From positions 1-64,000 of the forward strand of contig NZ_AJYA01000018.1 in NCBI RefSeq assembly GCF_000265075.1: a DNA stretch of 64,000 bases, written 5' to 3'. The notes below the pieces were generated by a model. The model saw only the letters and a list, made by a program, of their open reading frames with translations, searched no databases and had not been told where the DNA came from. Shown here piece by piece: positions 1 to 10,730 of this stretch; position 1 is the first letter of the stretch, and each line of letters opens with the position of its first letter. The stretch is from Nitritalea halalkaliphila LW7 (lineage in GTDB: Bacteria > Bacteroidota > Bacteroidia > Cytophagales > Cyclobacteriaceae). The translations under genes were made by a program, and so were the position numbers.

Positions 1-226
1 GGTGCGTACCTGCGCCTGTAATGGGTGCGAGTGTGGACAGCTTGGCTGTAGAGGGCGAGAAAGAGAACAAGGAGCTGTTTCATCCTTTTTATAGACTAAA
101 ATTTTTAGGGATTGTTACAGGCCTGAGGCCAAAATAGAGGATTTGAAAAAAAATAGGGAAAAACCTTGGATAAATCGGCGCGATGCATGACCTTTGAAGT
201 ATCCTAACGCATTTTTTATGTGGTGG
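1..226. other. Left-edge sequence, no confident gene
   Basis: The first 135 bases contain a short open stretch in frame 3 that ends with a stop near 135 and could be the tail of a gene cut by the window edge, but nothing in it is recognisable. The rest, up to 226, lies directly upstream of the SAM riboswitch and must hold its promoter. I do not find a good TTG / TAnnTTTG pair there. An open frame on the minus strand crosses this region, but it is antisense to the riboswitch and I do not accept it. Confidence 0.4.
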
Positions 227-335
227 GATTTATATAGAAGAGGCGAGAGACAGGCTCTATGACCCTCTGGCAACCTGGAAAATCCAAGGTGCCAATTCCT
301 GCCATCGGTTGATACAGCCGAGGGAACTATAAATT
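227..335 (+). promoter_or_regulatory. SAM-I (S-box) riboswitch
   Basis: The sequence carries the conserved S-box core: GAGGCGAGAGACAGGCUCUAUGAC-like P2/J segments, then CUGGCAACC near 268-276, then AAGGUGCCAAUUCCUGC near 286-302. The closing helix P1 pairs 227-234 (GATTTATA) with 328-335 (TATAAATT), eight pairs with one G-U. SAM-I aptamers bind S-adenosylmethionine and turn off sulfur and methionine genes when SAM is plentiful. The next genes are metY and metX, which fits. A second exact copy of the 5' P1 strand lies just downstream at 348-355. It could compete for 328-335 as the expression platform. Confidence 0.93.
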
Positions 336-2059
<1,724 letters not shown>

Positions 2060-2069
2060 GAGAAGACCT

Positions 2070-3131
2070 ATGAATTTACACGCGCCTTATCTCATCGTGG
2101 ATATGACTGAAGAATATTTTCACCACACAGCCCCGTTTCCACTGGATTCCGGGGAGGTGCTGGCGGGGTTTACCCTGAAATACACCTGTAGTGGTCACCT
2201 GAAGCCTGAAAAAGACAATGTCATCTGGGTGGTGCACGCACTGACGGGGGATGCACGACCGCATGAATGGTGGAACGGTCTGATCGGAGAAGATAAATTT
2301 TACGATCCAGACCGGCATTACATCGTCTGTGCGAACCTGCTGGGCTCTTGTTACGGTTCCAGCCATCCGCTCAGTGTGAATCCCGACAGCGGGGAGCCTT
2401 ACTACTATGATTTTCCTCAGCTTACCACGCGGGATATGGCGCGTGCATTAGATTTACTACGCGAGCATCTGGGCATCCGGCGCATTCACACCCTTATCGG
2501 AGGCTCTCTAGGGGGGCAGGTGGGCCTGGAGTGGGCGCACAGTTTGGGGGATGCACTGGAGCATGCCATCATCTTGGCATCGAATGCGAAATCTCGCCCC
2601 TGGCTGATCGCCTTTAATGAGGCGCAGCGGATGGCCATTTCTGCTGATCAAAGCTGGGGAAGCCGTAGCCCGGAGGCGGGCAAGAAGGGCTTGGAAGCCG
2701 CCCGTGCCATGGCGATGATTTCTTACCGCCACCCGGATAATCTGGCCCTAAAACAAAACGATGCCCAAGAGAAGCTCGACCATTTCCGGGTAAGCGCTTA
2801 CCTCCGCTATCAGGGACAGAAGCTCAGCGAGCGTTTTGACGCACTCAGTTACTGGACCTTAACCAAAGCCATGGACAGTCATGACCTGGGACGTGGTCGA
2901 GGCGGATTGCAGGCGGCCCTCGCCGAAATTCGCGCAAAGGTGCTGGCAGTAGGTGTGGACCGCGACCTCTTATTTAGCGCCGAAGAGTCCCGCGAAATCG
3001 CCTCAGGGGTACCCTATGGCAGCTATGGCGAGCTGCATTCACACTATGGACATGATGCTTTCTTAATTGAATATGAACAACTTAGCTATCTGCTACGCTC
3101 CTTTTATTTAAGCAGCGGAGTACCCGTTTAA
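2070..3131 (+). CDS. metX: Homoserine O-acetyltransferase
   Basis: An alpha/beta-hydrolase-fold acyltransferase that activates homoserine with an acetyl group from acetyl-CoA and supplies the MetY substrate. The 353-residue protein has the usual length. The nucleophile is S146 in GGSLGGQ. The catalytic Asp lies in VGVDRDLLF, and the His in the GHDAFLIE segment near the C-terminus. It follows metY by 10 bases in the same SAM-riboswitch operon, and a hairpin terminator follows the stop. The order metY-metX after an S-box is typical for Bacteroidota. The acyl donor (acetyl versus succinyl) is inferred from family and neighbour. Confidence 0.95.
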   Translation: MNLHAPYLIVDMTEEYFHHTAPFPLDSGEVLAGFTLKYTCSGHLKPEKDNVIWVVHALTGDARPHEWWNGLIGEDKFYDPDRHYIVCANLLGSCYGSSHPLSVNPDSGEPYYYDFPQLTTRDMARALDLLREHLGIRRIHTLIGGSLGGQVGLEWAHSLGDALEHAIILASNAKSRPWLIAFNEAQRMAISADQSWGSRSPEAGKKGLEAARAMAMISYRHPDNLALKQNDAQEKLDHFRVSAYLRYQGQKLSERFDALSYWTLTKAMDSHDLGRGRGGLQAALAEIRAKVLAVGVDRDLLFSAEESREIASGVPYGSYGELHSHYGHDAFLIEYEQLSYLLRSFYLSSGVPV

Positions 3132-3155
3132 TCTTGGCCTTCGGCCAAAAACCAT

Positions 3156-3195
3156 TGCCTCGAAGCGGTCCACGGACAGTTTTCGAGGCATTTCT
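3156..3195 (+). terminator. Terminator of metYX
   Basis: A 9-bp stem (TGCCTCGAA, 3156-3164, with TTCGAGGCA, 3182-3190) is followed by a T-rich run. A smaller TTGGCC-TTC-GGCCAA hairpin precedes it at 3134-3148. Confidence 0.75.
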
Positions 3196-3318
3196 GTTTT
3201 CAGCCTGTTTGTCAACGAAAAAATACCATCTATCTATTTAATGCCGCTGTTTAAATGATATTTTGGCTGTACATCACTTTACCCATAAAAAAAATAGGCA
3301 TTTCACGTACTTTACAAT

Positions 3319-3720
3319 ATGAAATACGCACAAATAAAAGAAACCTGTCTTTATGTTTCGGATATCGAGCTCGCGGTTCAGTTTTATCATGAGATTCTGG
3401 ATTTCCCGTTGATTCACGTTAGCCCGAATAGACACGCTTTCTTTCGCTGCGGAAGCTCTGTTTTATTGTGTTTTTTACCTGAAGCTACGAAAAATGAGGA
3501 AGAACTACCCCCTCACTTCGCCTTCGGCAAGCAGCATGTCGCCTTCGAGGTCCCCAAAAGAGACTATCTGAAGACGAAAATGGATTTTATGAAAAAAGGA
3601 ATTCAGCTCACGCATGAGCAGCACTGGCACAGCGGACTGGAAAGTTTTTACTTTGAAGATCCCTTTGGGAATGTGTTGGAGGTAGTCCCTCCGGGTATTT
3701 GGGAATATACGCCCAAGTGA
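3319..3720 (+). CDS. VOC (glyoxalase/bleomycin-resistance fold) family protein
   Basis: A 133-residue single vicinal-oxygen-chelate protein. The N-terminal half has the ETCLYVSDIELAVQFYHEIL pattern typical of the fold (beta strand, then the AVxFY helix). The C-terminal half ends with FYFEDPFGNVLEVV, the usual D-P-x-G-N-x-L/E motif with a likely metal-ligand Glu. VOC proteins of this size act as dimers in isomerases, dioxygenases or resistance proteins. The substrate cannot be read from sequence. It stands alone between the metYX terminator and its own strong hairpin at 3786-3818. Confidence 0.85.
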   Translation: MKYAQIKETCLYVSDIELAVQFYHEILDFPLIHVSPNRHAFFRCGSSVLLCFLPEATKNEEELPPHFAFGKQHVAFEVPKRDYLKTKMDFMKKGIQLTHEQHWHSGLESFYFEDPFGNVLEVVPPGIWEYTPK

Positions 3721-3785
3721 TTTTTGCGCCCTGGCGCATCGCGTACCAGATTAGCGTAAAGGATTAGATTAGCGTACTGGTTTGG

Positions 3786-3818
3786 GCCGGGGAAGGTGGA
3801 CCCCCGGCTCATTTTTTT
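3786..3818 (+). terminator. Terminator of the VOC gene
   Basis: GCCGGGG (3786-3792) pairs with CCCCGGC (3802-3808) and is followed by TCATTTTTTT. The T-run overlaps the 3' end of the convergent DUF2147 gene. An 11-bp direct repeat AGATTAGCGTA (3748-3758 and 3766-3776) lies just upstream. Confidence 0.75.
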
Positions 3819-4270
3819 GCTGCTTCAGCGCGGGTCCAGGTGACTGAGCGCCCCACAAAAGAGACGCCCACATATCCACGAAGCTCCAGCGTCTTGTCGT
3901 TTTTTACCGTCATGTGACTCGAATATTTTTTGCCATTCGTCGGGTCGTATATGGTGCCTCCCTCATAGCGCTCCCCATTAAATGTAAAGCCCTCCAGCAG
4001 GCGGATACCCAGCAGCGGGCGACTGCGCAGACTTCTCTCGGGGTTATTCGTGTCCAAGACAGGCTCCTTCACCTCTGGATCCGACTTGATCCAGACAAGC
4101 TTGCCGTAAAACTTCCCATTTTCTTGAAAAAGCTCCACTTTGGCATCCTTATCCTGCGTCCACCAGACCCCTAGGATATCGCTGGCACTTTGGGCTAAGG
4201 CCCCCGGTGCTAAGACGAGATGCAAGCCACAAGTCCATAGAAATAGGACGGAAATTTTTATTTGCTTCAT
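3809..4270 (-). CDS. Secreted DUF2147 family protein
   Basis: I choose the start at 4270 because it puts a clean signal peptide at the N-terminus (MKQIKISVLFLW...GALAQ). An upstream in-frame start at 4327 would add 19 charged residues. The mature part has the DUF2147 pattern: ILGVWWTQDKDAKVELF, then GKFYGKLVWI, and later GGTIYDPTNGKKYSS and LELRGYVGVSFVGRSVTWTR. DUF2147 proteins are small lipocalin-like periplasmic proteins of unknown role. It is divergent from the phosphoesterase at 4328, 57 bases away, so the two probably share a promoter region. Confidence 0.85.
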   Translation of the reverse strand: MKQIKISVLFLWTCGLHLVLAPGALAQSASDILGVWWTQDKDAKVELFQENGKFYGKLVWIKSDPEVKEPVLDTNNPERSLRSRPLLGIRLLEGFTFNGERYEGGTIYDPTNGKKYSSHMTVKNDKTLELRGYVGVSFVGRSVTWTRAEAAKK

Positions 4271-4327
4271 TTTTACTGTAATCTTGTCTTTAAAACTACT
4301 ACCCGATTTCAAAGGCTTTTGTTTCAC

Positions 4328-5023
4328 GTGTCCCCATCTACCGCTACCTATACCCTGCAGCTCTTCGGAGAAACGCTCACGCTATTACCCGAAAAGGCCA
4401 TCTGGTCTGCCTCCCATCGCGCGCTATTTTTAGCCGACACCCACTTCGGAAAGGCTACTCATTTTCGTAAGGCGGGCATACCAGTTCCTGAACAGGTGCA
4501 TGCCGGTGACTTTCAGCGGCTGGCGGCCCTAGTGGAGGCCTATCCCGTGGAGCGCGTGTATTTTCTGGGCGACCTGTTCCATAGCGACTGGAATAGCGCT
4601 TGGGAGGATTTTTTGGACTTTATCAGCGCGTATCCATCCGTAAATTGGCATCTGATAAAAGGAAATCACGATATCCTGCGGCCCCATCAGTATGCGGGAA
4701 GCCCCTTGCAGGTGCATGCGGAAGGTTTGGCCCTGGGCCAAATGCTCCTGCGGCATACTCCTCTAGAAGAAGCACGCACTACAGCCCCTGACACCGAGCG
4801 TCTCATTCTCTGCGGCCATGTGCATCCTGGCTTTCGCGTCCAGGGTCGCGGACGGCAGCAGCTCCGGATGGCCTGCTTTTTGCGCCAAGGGAGCCAGCTG
4901 ATTTTGCCCGCTTTCGGGAGCTTTACAGGTCTGCATGTGCCGGAAATCTCGCCAGCGGACAGCGTTTACCTGGTTTCTGGTGCCACTGTGCTGCACTGGC
5001 CTATGGGAAAGGCGCTCCGCTAA
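4328..5023 (+). CDS. PdeM-like metallophosphoesterase (ligase-associated type)
   Basis: A calcineurin-type phosphoesterase of about 231 residues. The metal motifs are visible in order: ADTHFGK near the N-terminus, GDLFHS, GNHD, and GHVHPG near the C-terminus. The layout matches the single-domain nucleases and phosphodiesterases called PdeM, which in many bacteria sit beside a ligase-associated DNA repair set. That set is not present here, so the DNA-repair role is an inference. I prefer a GTG start at 4328, just before SPSTATYTLQLFGETL, because the upstream in-frame codons overlap the divergent promoter region. Confidence 0.8.
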   Translation: MSPSTATYTLQLFGETLTLLPEKAIWSASHRALFLADTHFGKATHFRKAGIPVPEQVHAGDFQRLAALVEAYPVERVYFLGDLFHSDWNSAWEDFLDFISAYPSVNWHLIKGNHDILRPHQYAGSPLQVHAEGLALGQMLLRHTPLEEARTTAPDTERLILCGHVHPGFRVQGRGRQQLRMACFLRQGSQLILPAFGSFTGLHVPEISPADSVYLVSGATVLHWPMGKALR

Positions 5024-5043
5024 GGTTCTTTAACGAAAAGGAA

Positions 5044-5075
5044 TTGGCAATATTCAGGAAAGAAACGTACTTTTG
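5044..5075 (+). promoter_or_regulatory. Promoter of the ftsX operon
   Basis: A Bacteroidota-type promoter: TTG at 5044-5046, 21 bases, then TACTTTTG at 5068-5075, matching TAnnTTTG exactly. The ftsX start codon is at 5099. Confidence 0.75.
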
Positions 5076-5098
5076 GAATTCTAATGGAATGGTAACGC

Positions 5099-5989
5099 AT
5101 GCGCACAAAAGCCAGAAAAAAGACCCGCTTAGGGCGCTTTAAATTTTTATCCGTACTTTTCAGTACGACTTTATCCCTCTTTATCGTGGGACTTTTCGGC
5201 CTGATTATCATCCAGGCCAAGGTGCTCAGTTCCCTCATCCGTGAAAATGTAGAAGTGCAGGTTTTCCTGAAAAAAGGGCTGACCGAGCAGCAGTACGCAC
5301 AGGTGCAGCAGCGCATCGCTAGTCAGCCTTATGTGCTCAAACGTGAAGGGGAAGCCCTCATAAACTTTACGACAGAAGAAGCAGCAGCCGAAAAATTTCT
5401 CGCCGACACAGGGGAAGATTTTATGCAGTTTCTCGACGACAACCCACTCCGCGCCAGCATTTCGTTTAGCGTGGCAGAAGAATTTCAGACTGCCGAGCAG
5501 TTAGCTGAAATCAGCGCCAGCCTCGAAAAAATGGAGGAAGTTTTCGAGACCAGCTACATGAATGACCTCTTGGAGGCCATCAATCAAAACATGGTAAAGG
5601 TGTCGCTCGTCATGGCGGGATTCGTCTTGATTTTAGTGCTTACCGTAATCATGCTGATCCATAACACGATTAAACTAGCGCTATTTTCTCAGCGCTTCCT
5701 GATCCGCAGCATGCAGCTGGTGGGCGCCACAAGGGGATTTATCCGGCAGCCTTTCCTAGCGCGCTCCTTCGTGTATGGTGCTGTCGCAGGAGGCATCGCC
5801 TCTCTGATTTTGTACGGCCTGATTCTCTATACGCAGCAACAAATCGATGGCTTCAGCTTGCTGAGTGAATTCAACTTACTTCTCGGCCTTTTTGGGGGCT
5901 TGGTGCTAGCGGGCGCCTTGCTGTCCTTTTTCAGCACCCTCTCTGCTGTGAATAAATATTTAAATATGTCTTTAGACGAACTGTATTAA
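5099..5989 (+). CDS. ftsX: Cell-division permease-like protein FtsX
   Basis: A 296-residue inner-membrane protein. It has one N-terminal membrane segment (about residues 22-42), a periplasmic domain of about 120 residues, and three further membrane segments (about 168-190, 218-240 and 260-285), which is the FtsX topology. With the ATPase FtsE it activates septal cell-wall hydrolases. The conserved LVGATRGFIRQPF segment lies between the second and third membrane segments. ftsE is not adjacent, as is common in Bacteroidota. It is first in a tight operon with DUF3098, uppP, truB and ribF. Confidence 0.93.
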   Translation: MRTKARKKTRLGRFKFLSVLFSTTLSLFIVGLFGLIIIQAKVLSSLIRENVEVQVFLKKGLTEQQYAQVQQRIASQPYVLKREGEALINFTTEEAAAEKFLADTGEDFMQFLDDNPLRASISFSVAEEFQTAEQLAEISASLEKMEEVFETSYMNDLLEAINQNMVKVSLVMAGFVLILVLTVIMLIHNTIKLALFSQRFLIRSMQLVGATRGFIRQPFLARSFVYGAVAGGIASLILYGLILYTQQQIDGFSLLSEFNLLLGLFGGLVLAGALLSFFSTLSAVNKYLNMSLDELY

Positions 5990-5992
5990 ACG

Positions 5993-6205
5993 ATGGATAA
6001 GAAACACTTTGCGTTTACGCGTGACAACTACCGCCTGATGCTCATCGGCTTAGCGATCATCATTTTAGGCTTTACCTTAACAGCACTGGACAGCGAACCT
6101 CATGGCTTCGGCTTTTTAGGGTTGACATTAGGGCCTATCCTAACGCTGGGAGGTTTTTTATTTCAATTTTACGCTATTTTTTATACCAAGAAAACCGACG
6201 CCTAA
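5993..6205 (+). CDS. DUF3098 family small membrane protein
   Basis: A 70-residue protein starting FAFTRDNYRLMLIG, with two membrane helices (about residues 13-31 and 40-62). This is the DUF3098 pattern, a small Bacteroidota-specific protein almost always found between ftsX and uppP. Its start is 3 bases after the ftsX stop. Its role is unknown; the fixed position suggests a link to division or lipid-carrier recycling. Confidence 0.88.
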   Translation: MDKKHFAFTRDNYRLMLIGLAIIILGFTLTALDSEPHGFGFLGLTLGPILTLGGFLFQFYAIFYTKKTDA

Positions 6206-6223
6206 GGCGTCTCCCTTACATTT

Positions 6224-7018
6224 ATGGACATTCTAGATGCTGTCATCCTGGGAATCATCCAGGGGTTGACTGAGTTTTTGCCTGTTTCTTCTAGCGGGCA
6301 CCTGGAAATCGCCGCCTACCTCTTAGGTGATGAGGCCGTACCCGAGGAAAGCATGCTTTTTTCGATTGTTTTACACTTCGCCACGGCATTGGCTACGCTA
6401 ATCGTGTTTCGAAAAGACCTGGCGGAAGTGGCAAGGGGACTCTTTCAGTTTAAATGGAACGATGAATTTAAGTTCTCCCTGAAAATCGTGCTATCCATGA
6501 TCCCTGCCGTGATCGTCGGCTTATTTTTCGATGAGCAGCTGGAGCAGTTTTTTGGAGGCAAAATCGCCTTTGTAGGCGGTATGCTTTTGGTTACTGCTAC
6601 CCTACTCCTTTTAGCCGACCGGGCCAAACATACCGAAAAGGAAGTCTCCTTTGGTGCGGCAGCGATCGTGGGGCTAGCCCAAGCGGTGGCGATGCTGCCG
6701 GGGATTTCACGCTCCGGCGCGACGATTTCTACCTCCGTGCTTTTGGGTATCGATAAAAACAGAGCGGCCCGCTTCTCTTTCTTGATGGTCGTTCCCCTTA
6801 TCTTCGGAAAAATCGCCAAAGATCTATTGGACGGGGCGCTCACCTACACTGCTGAGGGCTTTCCTCCTTTAGCCGTAGGCTTTCTCTTCGCCTTTATTTC
6901 CGGGTACTTTGCCTGTACATGGATGATCGCGCTGGTGCGCAAAAGTAAACTTACCTATTTTGCCATCTACTGCGCCATCGTCGGAACCATCGCCCTAGTG
7001 GTCGGGTTAAATGCCTAA
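6224..7018 (+). CDS. uppP: Undecaprenyl-diphosphate phosphatase
   Basis: A polytopic membrane enzyme of 264 residues that removes one phosphate from undecaprenyl pyrophosphate, so the lipid carrier can be reused for peptidoglycan and other envelope polymers. The N-terminal GIIQGLTEFLPVSSSGHLE motif (E17 region) and the later LPGISRSGATIS motif are the two active-site loops of the BacA family. It lies 18 bases after the DUF3098 gene and 2 bases before truB. Confidence 0.96.
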   Translation: MDILDAVILGIIQGLTEFLPVSSSGHLEIAAYLLGDEAVPEESMLFSIVLHFATALATLIVFRKDLAEVARGLFQFKWNDEFKFSLKIVLSMIPAVIVGLFFDEQLEQFFGGKIAFVGGMLLVTATLLLLADRAKHTEKEVSFGAAAIVGLAQAVAMLPGISRSGATISTSVLLGIDKNRAARFSFLMVVPLIFGKIAKDLLDGALTYTAEGFPPLAVGFLFAFISGYFACTWMIALVRKSKLTYFAIYCAIVGTIALVVGLNA

Positions 7019-7020
7019 TT

Positions 7021-7722
7021 ATGTCAGCTACCAATCCAACTCCCGCTCCTTACGGAGAGGTTTTTTTCGTTAATAAACCGTATACCTGGACCTCTTTTGA
7101 CGTGGTCAAGAAAATTCGCCATGCCTTGCAGGTGAAAAAAGTAGGGCATGCGGGCACGCTGGACCCTTTGGCCACCGGCCTGCTGATTATCTGCGCCGGA
7201 AAAATGACCAAGCAGATCGAGTCGTACATGGCACAAGAAAAAGCGTATGAGGCGACCTTCGTGCTGGGCGCGACCACGGAAAGTTTCGACTTAGAAAAAG
7301 AGGTGATTCCTGTCGCTGACCCCAGTGGCATCGATGCCACGCAGGTGGAAGAGGTCCTCGCGCGTTTCCGCGGTGCGATCGAGCAGGTCCCCCCGCAGCA
7401 TTCAGCCATAAAAGTGGATGGCAAGCGGGTATATGCTTCGGCGCGAAAAGGGGAAGAGGTGGAACTGCAGCCGCGTCCGGTACAGATCTTTGAACTCGAA
7501 CTTTTAGCTTTCAGTTTACCGGAGATTAAGCTGCGCATTCGCTGCTCGAAGGGCACTTACATTCGGTCTTTGGCTCGGGACATCGGCGAAGCGCTGGGGG
7601 TGGGGGCCTATATGTCCGCCCTCGTCCGAACGGCTATCGGAGCTTACACGCTGGCAGACGCGGAAGAATTACCAGCACTTATTACGCGACTTAAAGAACG
7701 CAGAGCACATGCAGATTTATGA
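7021..7722 (+). CDS. truB: tRNA pseudouridine-55 synthase
   Basis: A 233-residue TruB enzyme that makes pseudouridine 55 in the T-loop of tRNAs. The catalytic Asp is in GHAGTLDPLATG near residue 46. The family motifs KPYTWTSFDVV (N-terminus), HSAIKVDGKRVYASAR (middle) and CSKGTYIRSLARDIG (later) are all present. It lacks a PUA extension, which is normal in Bacteroidota. Its end overlaps the start of ribF by 14 bases, a sign of translational coupling. Confidence 0.96.
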   Translation: MSATNPTPAPYGEVFFVNKPYTWTSFDVVKKIRHALQVKKVGHAGTLDPLATGLLIICAGKMTKQIESYMAQEKAYEATFVLGATTESFDLEKEVIPVADPSGIDATQVEEVLARFRGAIEQVPPQHSAIKVDGKRVYASARKGEEVELQPRPVQIFELELLAFSLPEIKLRIRCSKGTYIRSLARDIGEALGVGAYMSALVRTAIGAYTLADAEELPALITRLKERRAHADL

Positions 7723-8641
7723 GGGAATAAGTAGTTTTCGTCCCTTGCGTAAGCCCATCGTCACCTCTGGGACTTTCGATGGGGTGCATAAGGGGCATCA
7801 AAAAATTTTACGTAGCATCCGTGAGCAGGCGGACGCAGTGGGCGGCGAAACGGTATTGATCACCTACTGGCCTCATCCGCGCCTGGTGCTTTATCCAGAT
7901 GATCACCAGCTGCGCTTACTCAGCACCTTCGAGGAGAAGGCCGCGCTGCTGGCTAAAAATGGGATCGATCACCTGCTGACCATACCCTTTACGCGGGAAT
8001 TTGCGCAGCTGAGCCCGGAGGCCTATGTGCAGCGCATTCTGATCGACACGATAGGCACGCACAAGCTTGTTATCGGCTACGACCATCGTTTCGGCAAGGA
8101 TCGCGCCGGCTCTTTTGCTTATTTACGCGAAAATGAGGCGCGCTTTGGTTTTGCGCTAGAGGAAATCACGCGGGAGGACATCGAAGATATCGGTATCTCC
8201 AGCACGAAAATCCGGCAAGCACTTCTCCGTGGCGATGTGCAGACCGCGCATGATTACCTGGGCGCTCCCTACGAATTAAATGGCATTATAATAAAAGGGC
8301 AGCAAGTAGGACGCTCCATCGGATTTCCGACAGCGAATGTGCATTTGCCCCATGATTATAAATTAGTTCCTGGAGAGGGTGCTTATGCGGTACGCATCGA
8401 GGTGGAGGGTACTGAATATGACGGCATGCTGAACATCGGCCGCAGGCCCACCGTTAATGGAATTAATCGCAGTATAGAAGTAAATCTTTTTAACTTTACA
8501 GGCGACCTGTACGACCGCCGCGTACGGGTGCGCTTGCTGGCATTTTTGCGCGAGGAGCGCAAATTTGATGGCCTAGAAGCCCTAAAAGAACAGCTCGAAA
8601 AGGACAGGAAACACGCGAAACAATTACTTGAACGCAAATAA
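7709..8641 (+). CDS. ribF: Bifunctional riboflavin kinase / FAD synthetase
   Basis: A 310-residue two-domain protein that converts riboflavin to FMN and then FAD. The N-terminal adenylyltransferase domain has [11 protein letters not shown] near residue 22 and the ISSTKIRQ motif near 170. The C-terminal flavokinase domain has [11 protein letters not shown] near 205 and GEGAYAVRI. The start codon lies inside the truB 3' end. A TTTGCGC/GCGCAAA palindrome (8545-8563) lies within the coding sequence. Confidence 0.96.
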   Translation: MQIYEGISSFRPLRKPIVTSGTFDGVHKGHQKILRSIREQADAVGGETVLITYWPHPRLVLYPDDHQLRLLSTFEEKAALLAKNGIDHLLTIPFTREFAQLSPEAYVQRILIDTIGTHKLVIGYDHRFGKDRAGSFAYLRENEARFGFALEEITREDIEDIGISSTKIRQALLRGDVQTAHDYLGAPYELNGIIIKGQQVGRSIGFPTANVHLPHDYKLVPGEGAYAVRIEVEGTEYDGMLNIGRRPTVNGINRSIEVNLFNFTGDLYDRRVRVRLLAFLREERKFDGLEALKEQLEKDRKHAKQLLERK

Positions 8642-8657
8642 CCTAATACACGCTACT

Positions 8658-9352
8658 ATGATAACGAAAACTGTTAAAAATGCTGAGGAGGCCGTGGCTG
8701 ATGTGCACAGTGGTGCCGTACTGATGCTTGGAGGCTTCGGGCTTTCGGGTATTCCGGAAAACAGCATTCAGGCGCTTTTAGCGAAAGACATTAACAACCT
8801 CACCTGCATTTCGAATAACGCGGGGGTGGATGACTTCGGCATCGGCCTGATGTTAAAAAAGCGCATGGTGCGCAAGATGATTTCCAGCTATGTGGGGGAG
8901 AACGCAGAATTTGAGCGTCAGCTCCTAAGCGGAGAACTCGAGGTGGAGTTAATTCCTCAGGGCACCCTCGCCGAGCGCGTGCGGGCAGGCGGTGCGGGCA
9001 TCCCGGCCTTTTTTACTCCGGCAGGTGTAGGTACAGAGGTGGCCGAGGGCAAAGAAGTGCGTGAATTCGATGGCAAGCTCTACCTGATGGAACGCTGGTT
9101 AAAGGCAGATTTTTCCTTCGTAAAAGCGTGGGAAGGGGATACGCCGGTAATTTGATATTTAAAGGTACAGCACGAAATTTTAATCCCATGATGGCAGCGG
9201 CTGGTGCTATTACTATCGCGGAGGTAGAAGAATTAGTGCCAGCAGGTACGCTGGATCCGAACGCTATTCATACGCCGGGCATTTATGTACAGCGGATCTT
9301 CGAAGGCGTGAATTATGAGAAACGCATCGAGCAGAGAACCACGCGCAAGTAA
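8658..9352 (+). CDS. scoA: 3-oxoacid CoA-transferase subunit A (one-base frameshift near 9141)
   Basis: The A subunit of a succinyl-CoA:3-ketoacid (or acetate/acetoacetate) CoA-transferase, which moves CoA between acids in ketone-body or short-chain acid metabolism. Typical motifs are [13 protein letters not shown], the [12 protein letters not shown] loop and [15 protein letters not shown]. The frame breaks at GATACGCCGG (near 9141). Restoring one G gives [20 protein letters not shown] and reading continues to 9352, for about 232 residues. I choose the start at 8658 ([13 protein letters not shown]), as an earlier in-frame start overlaps ribF. The B subunit follows 26 bases later. Confidence 0.92.
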
Positions 9353-9378
9353 TTTCGCCACCTTAAACCGAACCAAGC

Positions 9379-10035
9379 ATGTTAACAAAAGATCAAATCG
9401 CGCAGCGTATCGCCAGAGAGGTACAGAACGGTCAGTATATCAATCTAGGCATCGGCATCCCGACACTAGTTGCTAATTATATCCCGGACGATCTGGAGGT
9501 GGTGCTCCAGTCTGAAAATGGACTTTTGGGCATCGGCCCCTTCCCCACCGAAGAAAATGTGGATCCCGATTTAATTAATGCAGGGAAACAAACGATTACA
9601 ATGACGAAGGGATCGGCCCTTTTCAGTTCTGCGGAGTCCTTCGCCATGATCCGTGGCGGCCATGTACACCTGACGATCTTAGGGGCCATGGAAGTATCCG
9701 AAAACGGGGATATCGCTAACTGGAAAATCCCCGGTAAAATGGTAAAGGGCATGGGTGGCGCTATGGATTTAGTGGCCTCAGCTGAAAATATCATCGTGGC
9801 CATGCAGCACTGCAGCCGGAGTGGCGAATCTAAGCTTCTTAAGCAGTGCTCCTTACCTATCACCGGAATTCGCTGTGTGAAAAAAATCGTAACTGACCTG
9901 GCCGTTTTAGAAGTGATGCCAGAGGGTGGCTTCCGTCTGCTGGAGCGAGCCCCAGGGGTGTCAGTAGCGGAAATCCAGTCGAAAACAGAGGGTAAACTCT
10001 TAGTGGACGGCGAGATTCCTGAAATGACATTTTAG
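9379..10035 (+). CDS. scoB: 3-oxoacid CoA-transferase subunit B
   Basis: A 218-residue B subunit, full length. It carries the catalytic Glu in the SENGLLG motif near residue 51, the GIGIPTLVANY motif before it, and the GGHVHLTILGAMEVS and GKMVKGMGGAMDLV segments of the family. It forms the active enzyme with the preceding subunit A. The pair may be read with the upstream ftsX operon, because only 16 bases separate ribF and subunit A. Confidence 0.95.
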   Translation: MLTKDQIAQRIAREVQNGQYINLGIGIPTLVANYIPDDLEVVLQSENGLLGIGPFPTEENVDPDLINAGKQTITMTKGSALFSSAESFAMIRGGHVHLTILGAMEVSENGDIANWKIPGKMVKGMGGAMDLVASAENIIVAMQHCSRSGESKLLKQCSLPITGIRCVKKIVTDLAVLEVMPEGGFRLLERAPGVSVAEIQSKTEGKLLVDGEIPEMTF

Positions 10036-10102
10036 CGCAGCGCCTGAACTTATTTTATACCCCCACCGTTTTTTCGGTTGACCAAGATTTTATTTACTAC
10101 CG

Positions 10103-10450
10103 ATGAAGAAGTCTACGATTAATTTCGAAGTTGAATTAGATGAAAAAAACATGCCCAAGCAGATCCTTTGGGATGCCTCTGATAAGGAGGGCGCCGGTAT
10201 GGAAAGCACACGCAGCGTGAGCTTAAATGTATGGGACAATTTAAATCACTCGACCCTCCGTATCGACCTGTGGACAGACGATATGTCGGTAGCGGAGATG
10301 AAGCGTTTTTACATCGATGTGATCGGGGGCATGGCCCAAACGATTCTGAACAGTACGGGAGATGAGTACATGTCGGAAGAGATGAAAGACCTCTGCGATC
10401 GTTTGGTAAAACACGTAAACGAAGAAAATAAGCGTAACAGTCAGCGATAA
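10103..10450 (+). CDS. gldC: Gliding motility protein GldC
   Basis: A 115-residue soluble acidic protein that matches GldC in length and pattern: KSTINFEVELDEKNMP, ILWDASD, and LWTDDMSVAEMKRFY. GldC is associated with the Bacteroidota gliding machinery, but in the model organism it is needed only for efficient gliding. It has no signal peptide and is expected in the cytoplasm. A strong terminator follows. Confidence 0.93.
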   Translation: MKKSTINFEVELDEKNMPKQILWDASDKEGAGMESTRSVSLNVWDNLNHSTLRIDLWTDDMSVAEMKRFYIDVIGGMAQTILNSTGDEYMSEEMKDLCDRLVKHVNEENKRNSQR

Positions 10451-10470
10451 AACCGAAGATTTCGCTTCCG

Positions 10471-10507
10471 AAAAGCCGAACTATATCCCTTGTAGTTCGG
10501 CTTTTTT
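10471..10507 (+). terminator. Terminator after gldC
   Basis: AAAAGCCGAACTA (10471-10483) pairs with TAGTTCGGCTTTT (10493-10505), with a 9-base loop and a run of Ts. A 12-bp perfect palindrome TATGCATGCATA follows at 10525-10536. Confidence 0.9.
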
Positions 10508-10730
10508 TATGCTTTCTAAAATAGTATGCATGCATAATGTGTTGAAAAACAAGGATTTAATCTGAATAATCAGGCAGTATAAAAAAATATTACTCTTTCT
10601 ACGCTGAATTTAACAAAAGACCATTGCAGATATCAGGTATTTTAACAAAATTGTAATGGGATAAGTGGGCTTTTTCCTAAGGAAATAAGGAAGAATCCGC
10701 CTCCCGACCAACTTTAAACCCAAAATACCT